From the NCBI GenBank assembly GCA_046160245.1, contig JBJXGU010000236.1:1-6455 (forward strand): a DNA stretch of 6,455 nucleotides. The letters run 5' to 3'. Within the stretch, counting starts at the first letter, position 1. The number at the start of each line of letters is the position of its first letter. Positions 1-5,890 of the stretch are shown piece after piece. Below the pieces are notes generated by a model. That model was given only the letters and a program-made list of their open reading frames with translations, ran no database searches and had not been told where the DNA came from. Origin of the DNA: JAJTFW01 sp046160245. GTDB lineage: Bacteria > Bacteroidota > Bacteroidia > AKYH767-A > OLB10. The position numbers and the translations under genes are program-made.

Positions 1-480
1 ATTCGAGAAAAAGATCCTGCTTATTTAGATAGGGTCGACACGCAAAATCCTTCTCGACTCATGCGTGCTGCAGAAATTTTATTACAAACGAATGAAAAAT
101 ATTCTGTTTTATTGGGAAAAGCGAAAGCTAAACTTCCTTATCAAGTACTAAAACTGGTGCTGAATCCAGAGCGTTCCGTACTCTATAAAAACATCGACCA
201 GCGTGTAGATCAAATGATGAAGATGGGTTTATTGGAAGAAGTGAAATCGTTGGTTCCTTACAAAGAATTAACTACGTTGCACACCGTGGGCTATAGTGAG
301 TTGTTCGACTACCTCGACGGAAAAAGCACTTTAGAATATGCTGTCGACAAAATAAAACAACACAGTCGTAATTATGCCAAACGACAAATTACCTGGTTCA
401 AAAATCAAGACGAATTTATTTTTTTGGATCCTGCAAAAGATTCACTTTCTCCAGCGGATATCATTAAAAAACACCGATAA
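1..480 (+). CDS. miaA: tRNA dimethylallyltransferase MiaA, C-terminal part (5' end outside window)
   Basis: This reading frame is open from base 1 and ends in TAA at 478-480, giving the last 159 residues of a protein that normally has about 300. MiaA transfers a dimethylallyl group from dimethylallyl diphosphate to N6 of adenosine 37 in tRNAs that read UNN codons, in the cytoplasm. Two family signatures are visible. Near the left edge is the stretch with D..NP.R..RA.E (residues 13-25 of the visible part). Near the C-terminus is YAKRQITWFK, the family's conserved (T/S)R.YAKRQ.TWF motif, preceded by a VGY.E.-..YL.G segment. The P-loop and the catalytic N-terminal half lie upstream of the window. 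The ATG at 61 is an internal methionine, because homology continues upstream of it in the same frame. The gene ends 3 bp from the end of the convergent acetyltransferase gene. Assignment is secure from the motifs. Confidence 0.95.
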   Translation: MREKDPAYLDRVDTQNPSRLMRAAEILLQTNEKYSVLLGKAKAKLPYQVLKLVLNPERSVLYKNIDQRVDQMMKMGLLEEVKSLVPYKELTTLHTVGYSELFDYLDGKSTLEYAVDKIKQHSRNYAKRQITWFKNQDEFIFLDPAKDSLSPADIIKKHR

Positions 481-483
481 CTA

Positions 484-912
484 CTATACTACCTTCATCG
501 CAAAATGATGACTGGTAATATTAAAACCGTATTTTAAATACATTCGATGCGCATCATAGCGCTGGGGATTACAACCCGAATCAAGATGCAGTTCATTGCA
601 ATGCGCTTCTTTTGCAATAGTCATTACATGATCAAGCAATTTTCGTGCATAGCCCTTTTTTCTTTCGCCTGGAAGCGTACTTAAATCATCTATATAAATG
701 GATTTCCCCCAATGCAAATGTTCTGTAAATCGAAATCCTAAAGCTGCTTTAACATCATTTCCATCTACTAAATAGATCAAACGATACCCTCGCTGCATCA
801 TTCCACCTATGATGGTTTCAATGTTTCCTTCGTTGAGTTGAGGACGCAAGGCGGCCATCACATGGGTCACCTTGGATAATTCATAGGGTGCCTTAATTTC
901 AAATATGTGCAT
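484..912 (-). CDS. GNAT-family N-acetyltransferase, substrate unknown
   Basis: This encodes 142 residues from the ATG at 912-910 to TAG at 486-484. The acetyl-CoA binding motif A is clear: a beta strand IYIDDLSTLP followed by the pyrophosphate loop ERKKGYARKLL (R..G.A form). The C-terminal part YDAHRMYLKYGFNIT..HFAMKV is the usual GNAT motif B, where a Tyr-X-X-X-GF segment leads into the last strand. Members acetylate small molecules or protein amines with acetyl-CoA; the substrate cannot be read from the sequence. The frame stays open to a TTG at 936, but that codon overlaps a perfect TAnnTTTG promoter element, so the ATG at 912 is the better start. The gene is monocistronic in this window, convergent with miaA and divergent from the repeat-protein gene. 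Family confidence is high; functional resolution is low. Confidence 0.88.
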   Translation of the reverse strand: MHIFEIKAPYELSKVTHVMAALRPQLNEGNIETIIGGMMQRGYRLIYLVDGNDVKAALGFRFTEHLHWGKSIYIDDLSTLPGERKKGYARKLLDHVMTIAKEAHCNELHLDSGCNPQRYDAHRMYLKYGFNITSHHFAMKVV

Positions 913-933
913 ATCAAAGAATATTAATTCATT

Positions 934-941
934 CAAATTTA
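934..941 (-). promoter_or_regulatory. -7 promoter element of the acetyltransferase gene
   Basis: Read on the minus strand this is TAAATTTG, a perfect match to the Bacteroidota TAnnTTTG element. By the offset seen at the SRP RNA, transcription should begin near 929, giving a leader of about 17 nt before the ATG at 912. No clear -33 TTG is found at the usual distance; a palindromic element at 962-990 occupies that area. Confidence 0.6.
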
Positions 942-961
942 GTAATTTCCTTATTAAAGTA

Positions 962-990
962 AGTTTATCATAAAAGCTTATACATAAACT
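962..990. repeat. Imperfect inverted repeat in divergent intergenic region
   Basis: Arms AGTTTAT (962-968) and ATAAACT (984-990) are perfect 7-bp complements. Inside them, ATAA (970-973) and TTAT (978-981) pair around AAGC. The element lies between the divergent acetyltransferase and repeat-protein genes, about 21 bp upstream of the acetyltransferase -7 box. It could be an operator or a chance fold in AT-rich DNA. The rest of the gap (913-1039) shows no gene. A near-consensus TAATTTG at 1014-1020, one base short of TAnnTTTG, is the only promoter candidate for the gene at 1040. Confidence 0.3.
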
Positions 991-1039
991 ATCTCAGCAA
1001 GCCTTTTCCTTTGTAATTTGGTGCCGTAATTATTAATTT

Positions 1040-3361
1040 ATGAGAACGCTAACCTTACTCTTCATATTTCTCGGATTTCAACTCCAGGCACAAAATAAAT
1101 TCATTAAAGAGTATCGCTATGAACAGAAGGTAACCATCTCGGATGGTGGAAATTCGAACGCTGGTCCTTTTATTAAAATTTTGGCAGAAGGAAATGGAAA
1201 ATCAATAAGGTCAACATTTTACTATTTGTCTTTCGGACAAGTAATGAAAGTAATTACACGAGAACCCAAATTCGTTTATAATATCGAGTCGGAATCGATG
1301 CATCTTAGCGGGGATATTAATTACAAAGGGTTTGACGTGAGTGATTACCTTTTACCTGCTGAAGCGAAATTTGCGCTTCGTCAAAAAGCAAAAAGTGGTT
1401 TGTTTTGGGATCGCCCTCTTTCTGCAAAAGTGGATACAGGAAAAATTGGACTAGCTTCATATAACGACATAGATACAATTAGTCCACAATACACCAGTTT
1501 TGATTTGATCAACTTCGAATTTAAGTTTGGTAATACTTCTCAATTAGAAAAGAAAGTTGCACGAATAAACAGTTACTATTCCACGATATCTGATCTTGAC
1601 AGAGCTTTTGGATTGGCGCAAGGCGTAAATCCTTATTCTTTTGAAAACTTTAGAAATAATCAGCGAAATTTAGTAGAAGCTGAAAACATCTTGAAGAGTG
1701 CATTTGATGCAAAGCACGAAAACCATCTTCCTTTAAATGCTCTTGATCCAGGCAAATATTTGGAGAAAAGAACGATCTTAAATAATTTGCTAGTTTCAAA
1801 AAGAGTAGAGTTTAATCAAGTATTAAGTACGTTACACCTTACTTTTTTTGATAAAGGATTAAGTTTTATCCGCAACAAAAATTATAGTAAGGCACAAGAA
1901 TATTTCCTATGGGCATTGGAAGTAAATCCAATGTTTACCCAGGCCTTATTCCAACTGGCATTCATCGATTTTACCCACGGAAATTTACATGAGGCGGTAT
2001 GTAAGTCAGACGATATTTTATATAATATGCCCGTCGACAGGGAGACGAAAGACTTCACCTTTGATTTATTAAAGGAAATTTATTTTGTTTATATTCAACA
2101 GGGCGATAATGCGTATTCTAAGAAAAAATATCTAAAAGCGATTGACGAATACGAATCGGCACGCAGCATTTGTGAAAAATACAATGGTGTTCCCTGCAGT
2201 GAGGAGTTGAATCGTGGTATGTCGTTAGCAAAAGCAGGTATCTACAAAGAATACCTGGATGAAGCCCGCGAACTGGTTATCGTCAATGAATTTAGTCGGG
2301 CAGAAATAATAACTCAAACGGCCATTCAATTTCAACAAAATAATAAAAAGTACATTTCCGATGGTACAGAAGCCTCTAATTTAATGGAGGCCATTCGTCA
2401 AAAAAAATACGATTTCACCATCTCTCAAGCTATCCGTCTTACTGATCAGAAAATGTACGACTCGGCTTTGGAAAAACTAGAGGAAGCAGATCGTTTGGCA
2501 GAACTACACCATCTTAAACCAAACAAAGATTTTAGAACATTTACTTTTAACGCTGCCCGACCCCGTACATTAGAATTTATTTTTGAAGGAGGCAGCTATG
2601 TAAAAAGTAATAACCTCGCTGCCGCTCGTACAAAATTTTCGATGGCGACTGATGCGCAGCAAAAGTATTTCTTGATGGAAGACAAGGAGATTAACAAGCA
2701 ACTTGAAACATTACGAAAAAGCATTTTTACTCAGCAATGTATTAATGCACAGGTTTCTGTTGACTCCGCTTACAATAAAGGTCAAGATGTTGAAGCGGAA
2801 ATGAACTACCTGGCAGCTAATGCCAGCTATGAATATGGAGTCAGTGTAGCCAATAATAATCGTGAATGTGTTATCAATATCGATAGCTTGGAATCTGCCA
2901 TTCGAAATATCCGAATCGCTGTTACCTACTTAGAGTTGATGAAGGATGTGCGGAATGATGAAATTAAGGGACGATTTCAATTGTCGATGGACAACTACGA
3001 AAAAGCAACCAAGTATTACCTCGAATTCAAAGTAAATAGTTTCGGCCTCGATCATGATCCTGATTTATTTGCATTCATCAAAAACAAAGGATCCAATGGC
3101 ATGCTCAATTATGCGGCTAGTCGTTACCGTGAGCAAAATGAATTGGATCATTCCTTGACCTTATACAAAGTACTTATCGATCGAAACTATGATCTCGAAA
3201 TGATTGAAGGTTCGCTTTATAAACTTGGATTTCAACTCGGACAAACCGACAAAAAACTCAACCCCGGCTCTTCGTGGCGTGAACTCGTAAAGGTTTATAC
3301 CAACGATAACAAAAAATTAAAAAGACTTTGTAAAGGGTATAAGAAGGGATTTAGGAATTGA
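1040..3361 (+). CDS. Exported protein with tetratricopeptide-like repeats, function unknown
   Basis: This encodes 773 residues ending in TGA at 3359-3361. The first 17 residues form a signal peptide: MR, then a hydrophobic core TLTLLFIFLGFQL, then LQA followed by Gln, a typical signal peptidase I site. There is no lipobox cysteine, so a periplasmic or surface location is inferred. Residues 20-260 look mixed alpha/beta and match no family I recognise. From about 265 the protein is mostly helical with TPR-like units: about 269-298 (KGLSFIRNKNYSKAQEYF.WALEVNP), 303-330, and 352-380 (GDNAYSKKKYLKAIDEYESA). Weaker units lie at about 463-490 and 515-545, with a final helical pair around 685-715. 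The tail is strongly basic (KKLKRLCKGYKKGFRN). I see no OmpA, peptidase or type IX sorting domain. The gene stands alone, divergent from the acetyltransferase and convergent with transaldolase, so context gives no job. TPR units usually mediate protein contacts; a scaffold role is inference only. Confidence 0.85.
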   Translation: MRTLTLLFIFLGFQLQAQNKFIKEYRYEQKVTISDGGNSNAGPFIKILAEGNGKSIRSTFYYLSFGQVMKVITREPKFVYNIESESMHLSGDINYKGFDVSDYLLPAEAKFALRQKAKSGLFWDRPLSAKVDTGKIGLASYNDIDTISPQYTSFDLINFEFKFGNTSQLEKKVARINSYYSTISDLDRAFGLAQGVNPYSFENFRNNQRNLVEAENILKSAFDAKHENHLPLNALDPGKYLEKRTILNNLLVSKRVEFNQVLSTLHLTFFDKGLSFIRNKNYSKAQEYFLWALEVNPMFTQALFQLAFIDFTHGNLHEAVCKSDDILYNMPVDRETKDFTFDLLKEIYFVYIQQGDNAYSKKKYLKAIDEYESARSICEKYNGVPCSEELNRGMSLAKAGIYKEYLDEARELVIVNEFSRAEIITQTAIQFQQNNKKYISDGTEASNLMEAIRQKKYDFTISQAIRLTDQKMYDSALEKLEEADRLAELHHLKPNKDFRTFTFNAARPRTLEFIFEGGSYVKSNNLAAARTKFSMATDAQQKYFLMEDKEINKQLETLRKSIFTQQCINAQVSVDSAYNKGQDVEAEMNYLAANASYEYGVSVANNNRECVINIDSLESAIRNIRIAVTYLELMKDVRNDEIKGRFQLSMDNYEKATKYYLEFKVNSFGLDHDPDLFAFIKNKGSNGMLNYAASRYREQNELDHSLTLYKVLIDRNYDLEMIEGSLYKLGFQLGQTDKKLNPGSSWRELVKVYTNDNKKLKRLCKGYKKGFRN

Positions 3362-3367
3362 TTTATT

Positions 3368-3409
3368 GTGCAGCGTAGAGACGCATTGCAATGCGTCTCT
3401 ACGCTGCAC
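3368..3409. repeat. Perfect 42-bp palindrome (REP-like), possible bidirectional terminator
   Basis: The left arm 3368-3388 (starting GTGCAGCGTAGAGACGCATT) is the exact reverse complement of the right arm 3389-3409, 21 bp per arm with no spacer. It fills most of the 57-bp gap between the convergent repeat-protein and transaldolase genes, 6 bp after one stop and 9 bp before the other. Its GC content (24 of 42) is above that of the flanks. The GTAGAGACGCA...TGCGTCTCTAC core resembles, from memory, dispersed palindromes in Bacteroidota and cyanobacterial genomes. A transcript from either side would form a very strong hairpin, but neither side is followed by a T tract, so a terminator role is inferred from position. 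Confidence 0.85.
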
Positions 3410-3418
3410 GACGATAAT

Positions 3419-4075
3419 CTATTTCGTTTTCGATGCGTCTGATAAAAACTTCGCTAAACCAGAATCTGTTAATGGATGTTTTAACAAATCCAAAATGGGT
3501 TGTAATGGACACGTTGCAACATCAGCACCGGCTTCTGCACATTTAACAATATGCATAGTATGACGAATACTTGCTGCTAATACTTGTGTTTCGTAGCCAT
3601 AGATTCCATAAATATGAACAAGTTGTTCAATCAACTCAATTCCATCAAAAGAAATATCATCTAAGCGACCAATGAAAGGGGAAACATAAGTGGCGCCTGC
3701 TTTTGCTGCTAATAATCCTTGTCCGGCTGAGAAAACTAAAGTGCAATTGGTTTTAATTCCTTTTTGCGAAAAATAACGGATTGCTTTAATTCCGTCTTTA
3801 ATCATCGGAATTTTCACTACGATTTGTGGATGCAAGTCGGCCAACTCTTCCCCTTCTCTAACCATTCCATCAAAATCAGTAGCAATTACTTCGGCACTCA
3901 CATCACCACCTTTTGCAATTTCGCAAATATCTACATAGTGTTTTAAAATATTATTTTTCCCTTTAATGCCTTCTTTTGCCATCAAAGACGGATTTGTAGT
4001 TACTCCATCTAAAACGCCAAGGTCGTAAGCTTCACGGATTTGATCAAGATTTGCGGTGTCTATAAAGAATTTCAT
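3419..4075 (-). CDS. tal: Transaldolase, short form (FSA/TalC-like fold, transaldolase-type active site)
   Basis: This encodes 218 residues, full length for the short (about 215-220 aa) transaldolase/fructose-6-phosphate aldolase subfamily, from ATG at 4075-4073 to TAG at 3421-3419. Transaldolase moves a dihydroxyacetone unit between sugar phosphates in the non-oxidative pentose phosphate pathway, in the cytoplasm, through a Schiff base on lysine. Visible signatures are FIDTAN with Asp6, GVTTNPSL (residues 24-31), VVKIP with the Schiff-base Lys88, and TLVFSAGQGLLAAKAGATYVSPFIGR (112-137). Two positions separate the activities: Glu62 (SAEV) and Phe134 (SPFIGR). E. coli FSA carries Gln and Tyr at the matching sites, so transaldolase activity is favoured here. 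The gene is monocistronic in this window, with a promoter element 22 bp upstream, and is divergent from the SRP RNA gene. Confidence 0.93.
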   Translation of the reverse strand: MKFFIDTANLDQIREAYDLGVLDGVTTNPSLMAKEGIKGKNNILKHYVDICEIAKGGDVSAEVIATDFDGMVREGEELADLHPQIVVKIPMIKDGIKAIRYFSQKGIKTNCTLVFSAGQGLLAAKAGATYVSPFIGRLDDISFDGIELIEQLVHIYGIYGYETQVLAASIRHTMHIVKCAEAGADVATCPLQPILDLLKHPLTDSGLAKFLSDASKTK

Positions 4076-4096
4076 GGTTGATTATTTAGTGTTTCG

Positions 4097-4104
4097 CAAA
4101 ACTA
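4097..4104 (-). promoter_or_regulatory. -7 promoter element of the transaldolase gene
   Basis: Minus-strand TAGTTTTG matches TAnnTTTG exactly. It predicts a start near 4092 and an AT-rich leader of about 17 nt without a Shine-Dalgarno sequence. A minus-strand TTTG at 4123-4120 lies 15 bp upstream, closer than the usual -33 spacing, so the -33 element is uncertain. Confidence 0.6.
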
Positions 4105-4162
4105 ATATTCTAATCCGTGCAAAATTTCATTTGTTAAAAAACAGTAGTAAGATTAGATTTTG

Positions 4163-4170
4163 TACTTTTG
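4163..4170 (+). promoter_or_regulatory. -7 promoter element of the SRP RNA gene
   Basis: TACTTTTG is an exact TAnnTTTG match ending 4 bases before the GGGTAAG that forms the 5' strand of the SRP RNA terminal stem. That position is what a transcription start requires. TTTG at 4130-4133 is 29 bp upstream, longer than the usual spacer, so I do not assign a -33 element. Confidence 0.7.
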
Positions 4171-4174
4171 TCCC

Positions 4175-4277
4175 GGGTAAGTCTTATACGATCAGCTCCT
4201 ACAAACCTCCCCAGGACCGGAAGGTAGCAAGGATAAGTGGTTGAGCGGTGCGATATAAGTAGCTTACCCATTCTTTT
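4175..4277 (+). ncRNA. ffs: Signal recognition particle RNA, small bacterial type (4.5S RNA)
   Basis: This RNA binds Ffh and, with FtsY, targets nascent membrane and secreted proteins to the translocon. The universally conserved domain IV apex is intact: an ACC/GGT stem (4216-4218, 4223-4225) capped by a GGAA tetraloop (4219-4222), with the symmetric internal loop CAGG (4212-4215) opposite AGCA (4226-4229). The rest folds as one long hairpin: GGGTAAG/CTTACCC (4175-4181 with 4263-4269), CTTATA/TATAAG (4183-4188 with 4254-4259), GCTC/GAGC (4195-4198 with 4243-4246) and AACC/GGTT (4204-4207 with 4239-4242). Length is about 100 nt, as in other small SRP RNAs that lack the Alu domain. The 5' end is set by the promoter and the terminal stem; the 3' end within the T-rich stretch is approximate. 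Confidence 0.93.
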
Positions 4278-4281
4278 TTTC
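4263..4281 (+). terminator. Intrinsic terminator at the 3' end of the SRP RNA
   Basis: The closing strand CTTACCC (4263-4269) of the RNA's own terminal stem is followed by ATTCTTTTTTTC, a run of seven T. The RNA's long hairpin plus this tract forms a natural intrinsic terminator. It would separate the RNA from the gene starting at 4346. Confidence 0.65.
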
Positions 4282-4332
4282 TTCTATTTTGGGATTGTTG
4301 AAAATCAATTTTTTCTGAAAAGTTTTTTGAGT

Positions 4333-4340
4333 TAAATTTG
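4333..4340 (+). promoter_or_regulatory. -7 promoter element just upstream of the DUF4199 start (leaderless mRNA)
   Basis: TAAATTTG is an exact TAnnTTTG match ending 5 bases before the ATG at 4346. With the offset seen at the SRP RNA (first base about 5 after the element), transcription would start at or within a base or two of the ATG, leaving no room for a leader. No convincing -33 TTG is found at normal spacing. Confidence 0.55.
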
Positions 4341-4345
4341 CGCAA

Positions 4346-4882
4346 ATGCAAAGCCCTCCAGTATTAAAAACAGCGTTAAACTACGGTGCCCTCAGCGGTT
4401 TAGTATCCTTCATTGTTTTCTTGATTCTATATTGGATGAACTTCAACCCATTGGGACCATCCTCATGGTTAGGAGCTTGGGTACCAGTTCTTTTCATGGT
4501 TTTAGCAACACGTCATTACCGCAATTATGAGAATGGCGGATTTCTGATGTACTGGAATGGATTCCGCATTAGCTTCCTCACTGCCTGCTCAGCAGCTTTG
4601 GTTTTTGGGGCATTATCCTGGTTTTTTGTGTCGTATATAGATGGTGAAATCCTCGATCGTTTCAAGCAAGAGAGCCTAGAAGCCATGGAATTAACAGAAG
4701 GGATGATGAAATCCATTATGGGAGAATCTGCTTTCGACCAATCGGTACAAAGCATTACGAATATGGAAATGTTTGAAGTAACGAGTGGCGATATTTTTAA
4801 CAAAATGTTAGGCGGATTGCTATGTGCCTTTATAGTAGCAGCATTTTTTAGAAGAGAACCTAACTTTCAAGACGAAGAATGA
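4346..4882 (+). CDS. DUF4199-family integral membrane protein
   Basis: This encodes 178 residues with four predicted membrane segments: about 13-31, 41-55, 73-97 and 153-168. Between the third and fourth lies a Met/Glu-rich soluble stretch (about 98-150, with EAMELTEGMMKSIMGE). The first-segment pattern (K.AL.YG..SG), the short hydrophilic turn with RHYRNYENGGF.. before segment three, and the total length fit the Bacteroidota DUF4199 family, whose biochemical role is unknown. The stop codon overlaps the next gene's start as ATGA, so translation of the two is probably coupled. Genes of this family commonly sit directly before a GT2 glycosyltransferase in this phylum, which suggests a shared envelope role; that is inference. 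An apparent promoter directly at the start codon makes it the first gene of the operon. Family call is from pattern memory. Confidence 0.8.
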   Translation: MQSPPVLKTALNYGALSGLVSFIVFLILYWMNFNPLGPSSWLGAWVPVLFMVLATRHYRNYENGGFLMYWNGFRISFLTACSAALVFGALSWFFVSYIDGEILDRFKQESLEAMELTEGMMKSIMGESAFDQSVQSITNMEMFEVTSGDIFNKMLGGLLCAFIVAAFFRREPNFQDEE

Positions 4883-5850
4883 GCTTAGCCCAATTTGACA
4901 TTTCGGTGGTGGTTCCACTGTTTAATGAAGACGAATCCCTTCCTGAGTTAAGTCAATGGATCGATCGTGTGATGAAAAAAGAAGGATATTCTTATGAAGC
5001 TATTCTGATTGACGATGGCAGTAAGGATAATTCTTGGAAAGTAGTTCAATCCATCTGTGCTCAAAATCCATCTTTTAAAGGAATAAAGTTCCGTCGTAAT
5101 TATGGAAAATCAGCTGCTCTCCAAAAGGGATTTGAATTAGCATCAGGAAAAGTGGTGATTACCATGGATGCCGATATGCAAGATAGTCCAGATGAAATTC
5201 CGGGATTATATAAAATGATTGTGGAAGATGGGTTTGATTTGGTATCAGGATGGAAGCAAAAACGGTATGATCCCATCAGTAAAACCATACCCAGTAAATT
5301 TTTTAATTGGGCAACACGAAAAATGTCGGGCATCAACAATTTGCACGACTTCAACTGTGGATTGAAATCTTATCGCATCGATGTGGTGAAAAGCATTGAA
5401 GTTTACGGAGAGATGCACCGTTATATTCCCGTGATTGCAAAGTGGGCTGGTTTCTCCAAAATTACCGAGAAAGCCGTAGAGCACAGAGCAAGAAAATACG
5501 GAACCACAAAATTTGGATTGGAAAGATTCGTAAACGGATTTTTAGATTTACTTTCTATCTCCTTCGTCTCCCGTTTTGGAAAACGTCCCATGCATTTATT
5601 TGGAACATTGGGTACATTGATGTTTTTAATCGGATTTTTACTTGCCGCTTATTTGGGAGCAAGTAAAATATGGGCGGTATATCATAATGAGTATGCTCGA
5701 CTCATCACCAACCGTCCTTCCTTTTATATTGCACTGACTTGCATGGTTCTGGGCACACAATTATTCCTTGCCGGGTTTGTTTCTGAATTAGTAGGACGAT
5801 CTAGTACGGAGCGCAATCATTACTTGATTGAATCTACCGAAAACTGTTAA
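4879..5850 (+). CDS. Membrane-anchored GT2 glycosyltransferase (DPM1/GtrB/ArnC-like)
   Basis: This encodes 323 residues. The N-terminal GT-A domain starts with ISVVVPLFNEDESLPEL (8-24), then the nucleotide-sugar motif IDDGS (44-48) and the metal-binding motif MDADMQD (96-102, DxD form). A later conserved block HDFNCGLKSYR (156-166) and the R.YG.TKFG loop (205-213) match polyprenyl-phosphate glycosyltransferases. Two C-terminal membrane helices follow (about 238-260 and 282-304). Enzymes of this type transfer a sugar from a nucleotide donor to a polyprenyl phosphate at the inner face of the membrane, providing lipid-linked sugar for glycan, lipid A or protein modification; donor and acceptor here are unknown. 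The start ATG shares ATGA with the upstream stop, and another glycosyltransferase follows 40 bp downstream. Confidence 0.92.
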   Translation: MSLAQFDISVVVPLFNEDESLPELSQWIDRVMKKEGYSYEAILIDDGSKDNSWKVVQSICAQNPSFKGIKFRRNYGKSAALQKGFELASGKVVITMDADMQDSPDEIPGLYKMIVEDGFDLVSGWKQKRYDPISKTIPSKFFNWATRKMSGINNLHDFNCGLKSYRIDVVKSIEVYGEMHRYIPVIAKWAGFSKITEKAVEHRARKYGTTKFGLERFVNGFLDLLSISFVSRFGKRPMHLFGTLGTLMFLIGFLLAAYLGASKIWAVYHNEYARLITNRPSFYIALTCMVLGTQLFLAGFVSELVGRSSTERNHYLIESTENC

Positions 5851-5851
5851 T

Positions 5852-5878
5852 TTTCAGTCGTGATATCCACCACTGAAA
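5852..5878 (+). repeat. Short hairpin between the two glycosyltransferase genes
   Basis: TTTCAGT (5852-5858) pairs with ACTGAAA (5872-5878). After one C-C mismatch, GTG (5860-5862) pairs with CAC (5868-5870) around an ATATC loop. It starts right after the GT2 stop and is not followed by a T tract. It may adjust mRNA stability or partly attenuate transcription, or mean nothing. Confidence 0.35.
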
Positions 5879-5890
5879 TAGAAAAAGCGA

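Noticed and set aside
1014..1020. TAATTTG as promoter of the exported repeat-protein gene
   Set aside because: It is one base short of TAnnTTTG and has no -33 partner, so it is too weak to list as a feature although it is the best candidate there.
3366..3563. Plus-strand open frame of 65 codons from a TTG
   Set aside because: It begins just before the palindrome, reads through it, and then runs antisense to the transaldolase 3' end. No family resemblance and no start signal.
3764..3946. Plus-strand open frame inside the transaldolase gene
   Set aside because: It is antisense to conserved transaldolase residues, including the Schiff-base lysine region; a coding shadow.
4056..4244. Plus-strand open frame of 62 codons
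   Set aside because: It crosses the transaldolase promoter, the SRP RNA promoter and most of the SRP RNA, whose structure explains the sequence.
4525..4803. Minus-strand open frame of 92 codons inside the DUF4199 gene
   Set aside because: Antisense shadow of a gene with clear membrane-segment pattern; no promoter box and no recognisable family.
5100..5666. Several open frames on both strands inside the GT2 gene (5100-5354, 5245-5484, 5442-5666)
   Set aside because: All overlap conserved GT2 motifs in other frames, and none resembles a protein family.
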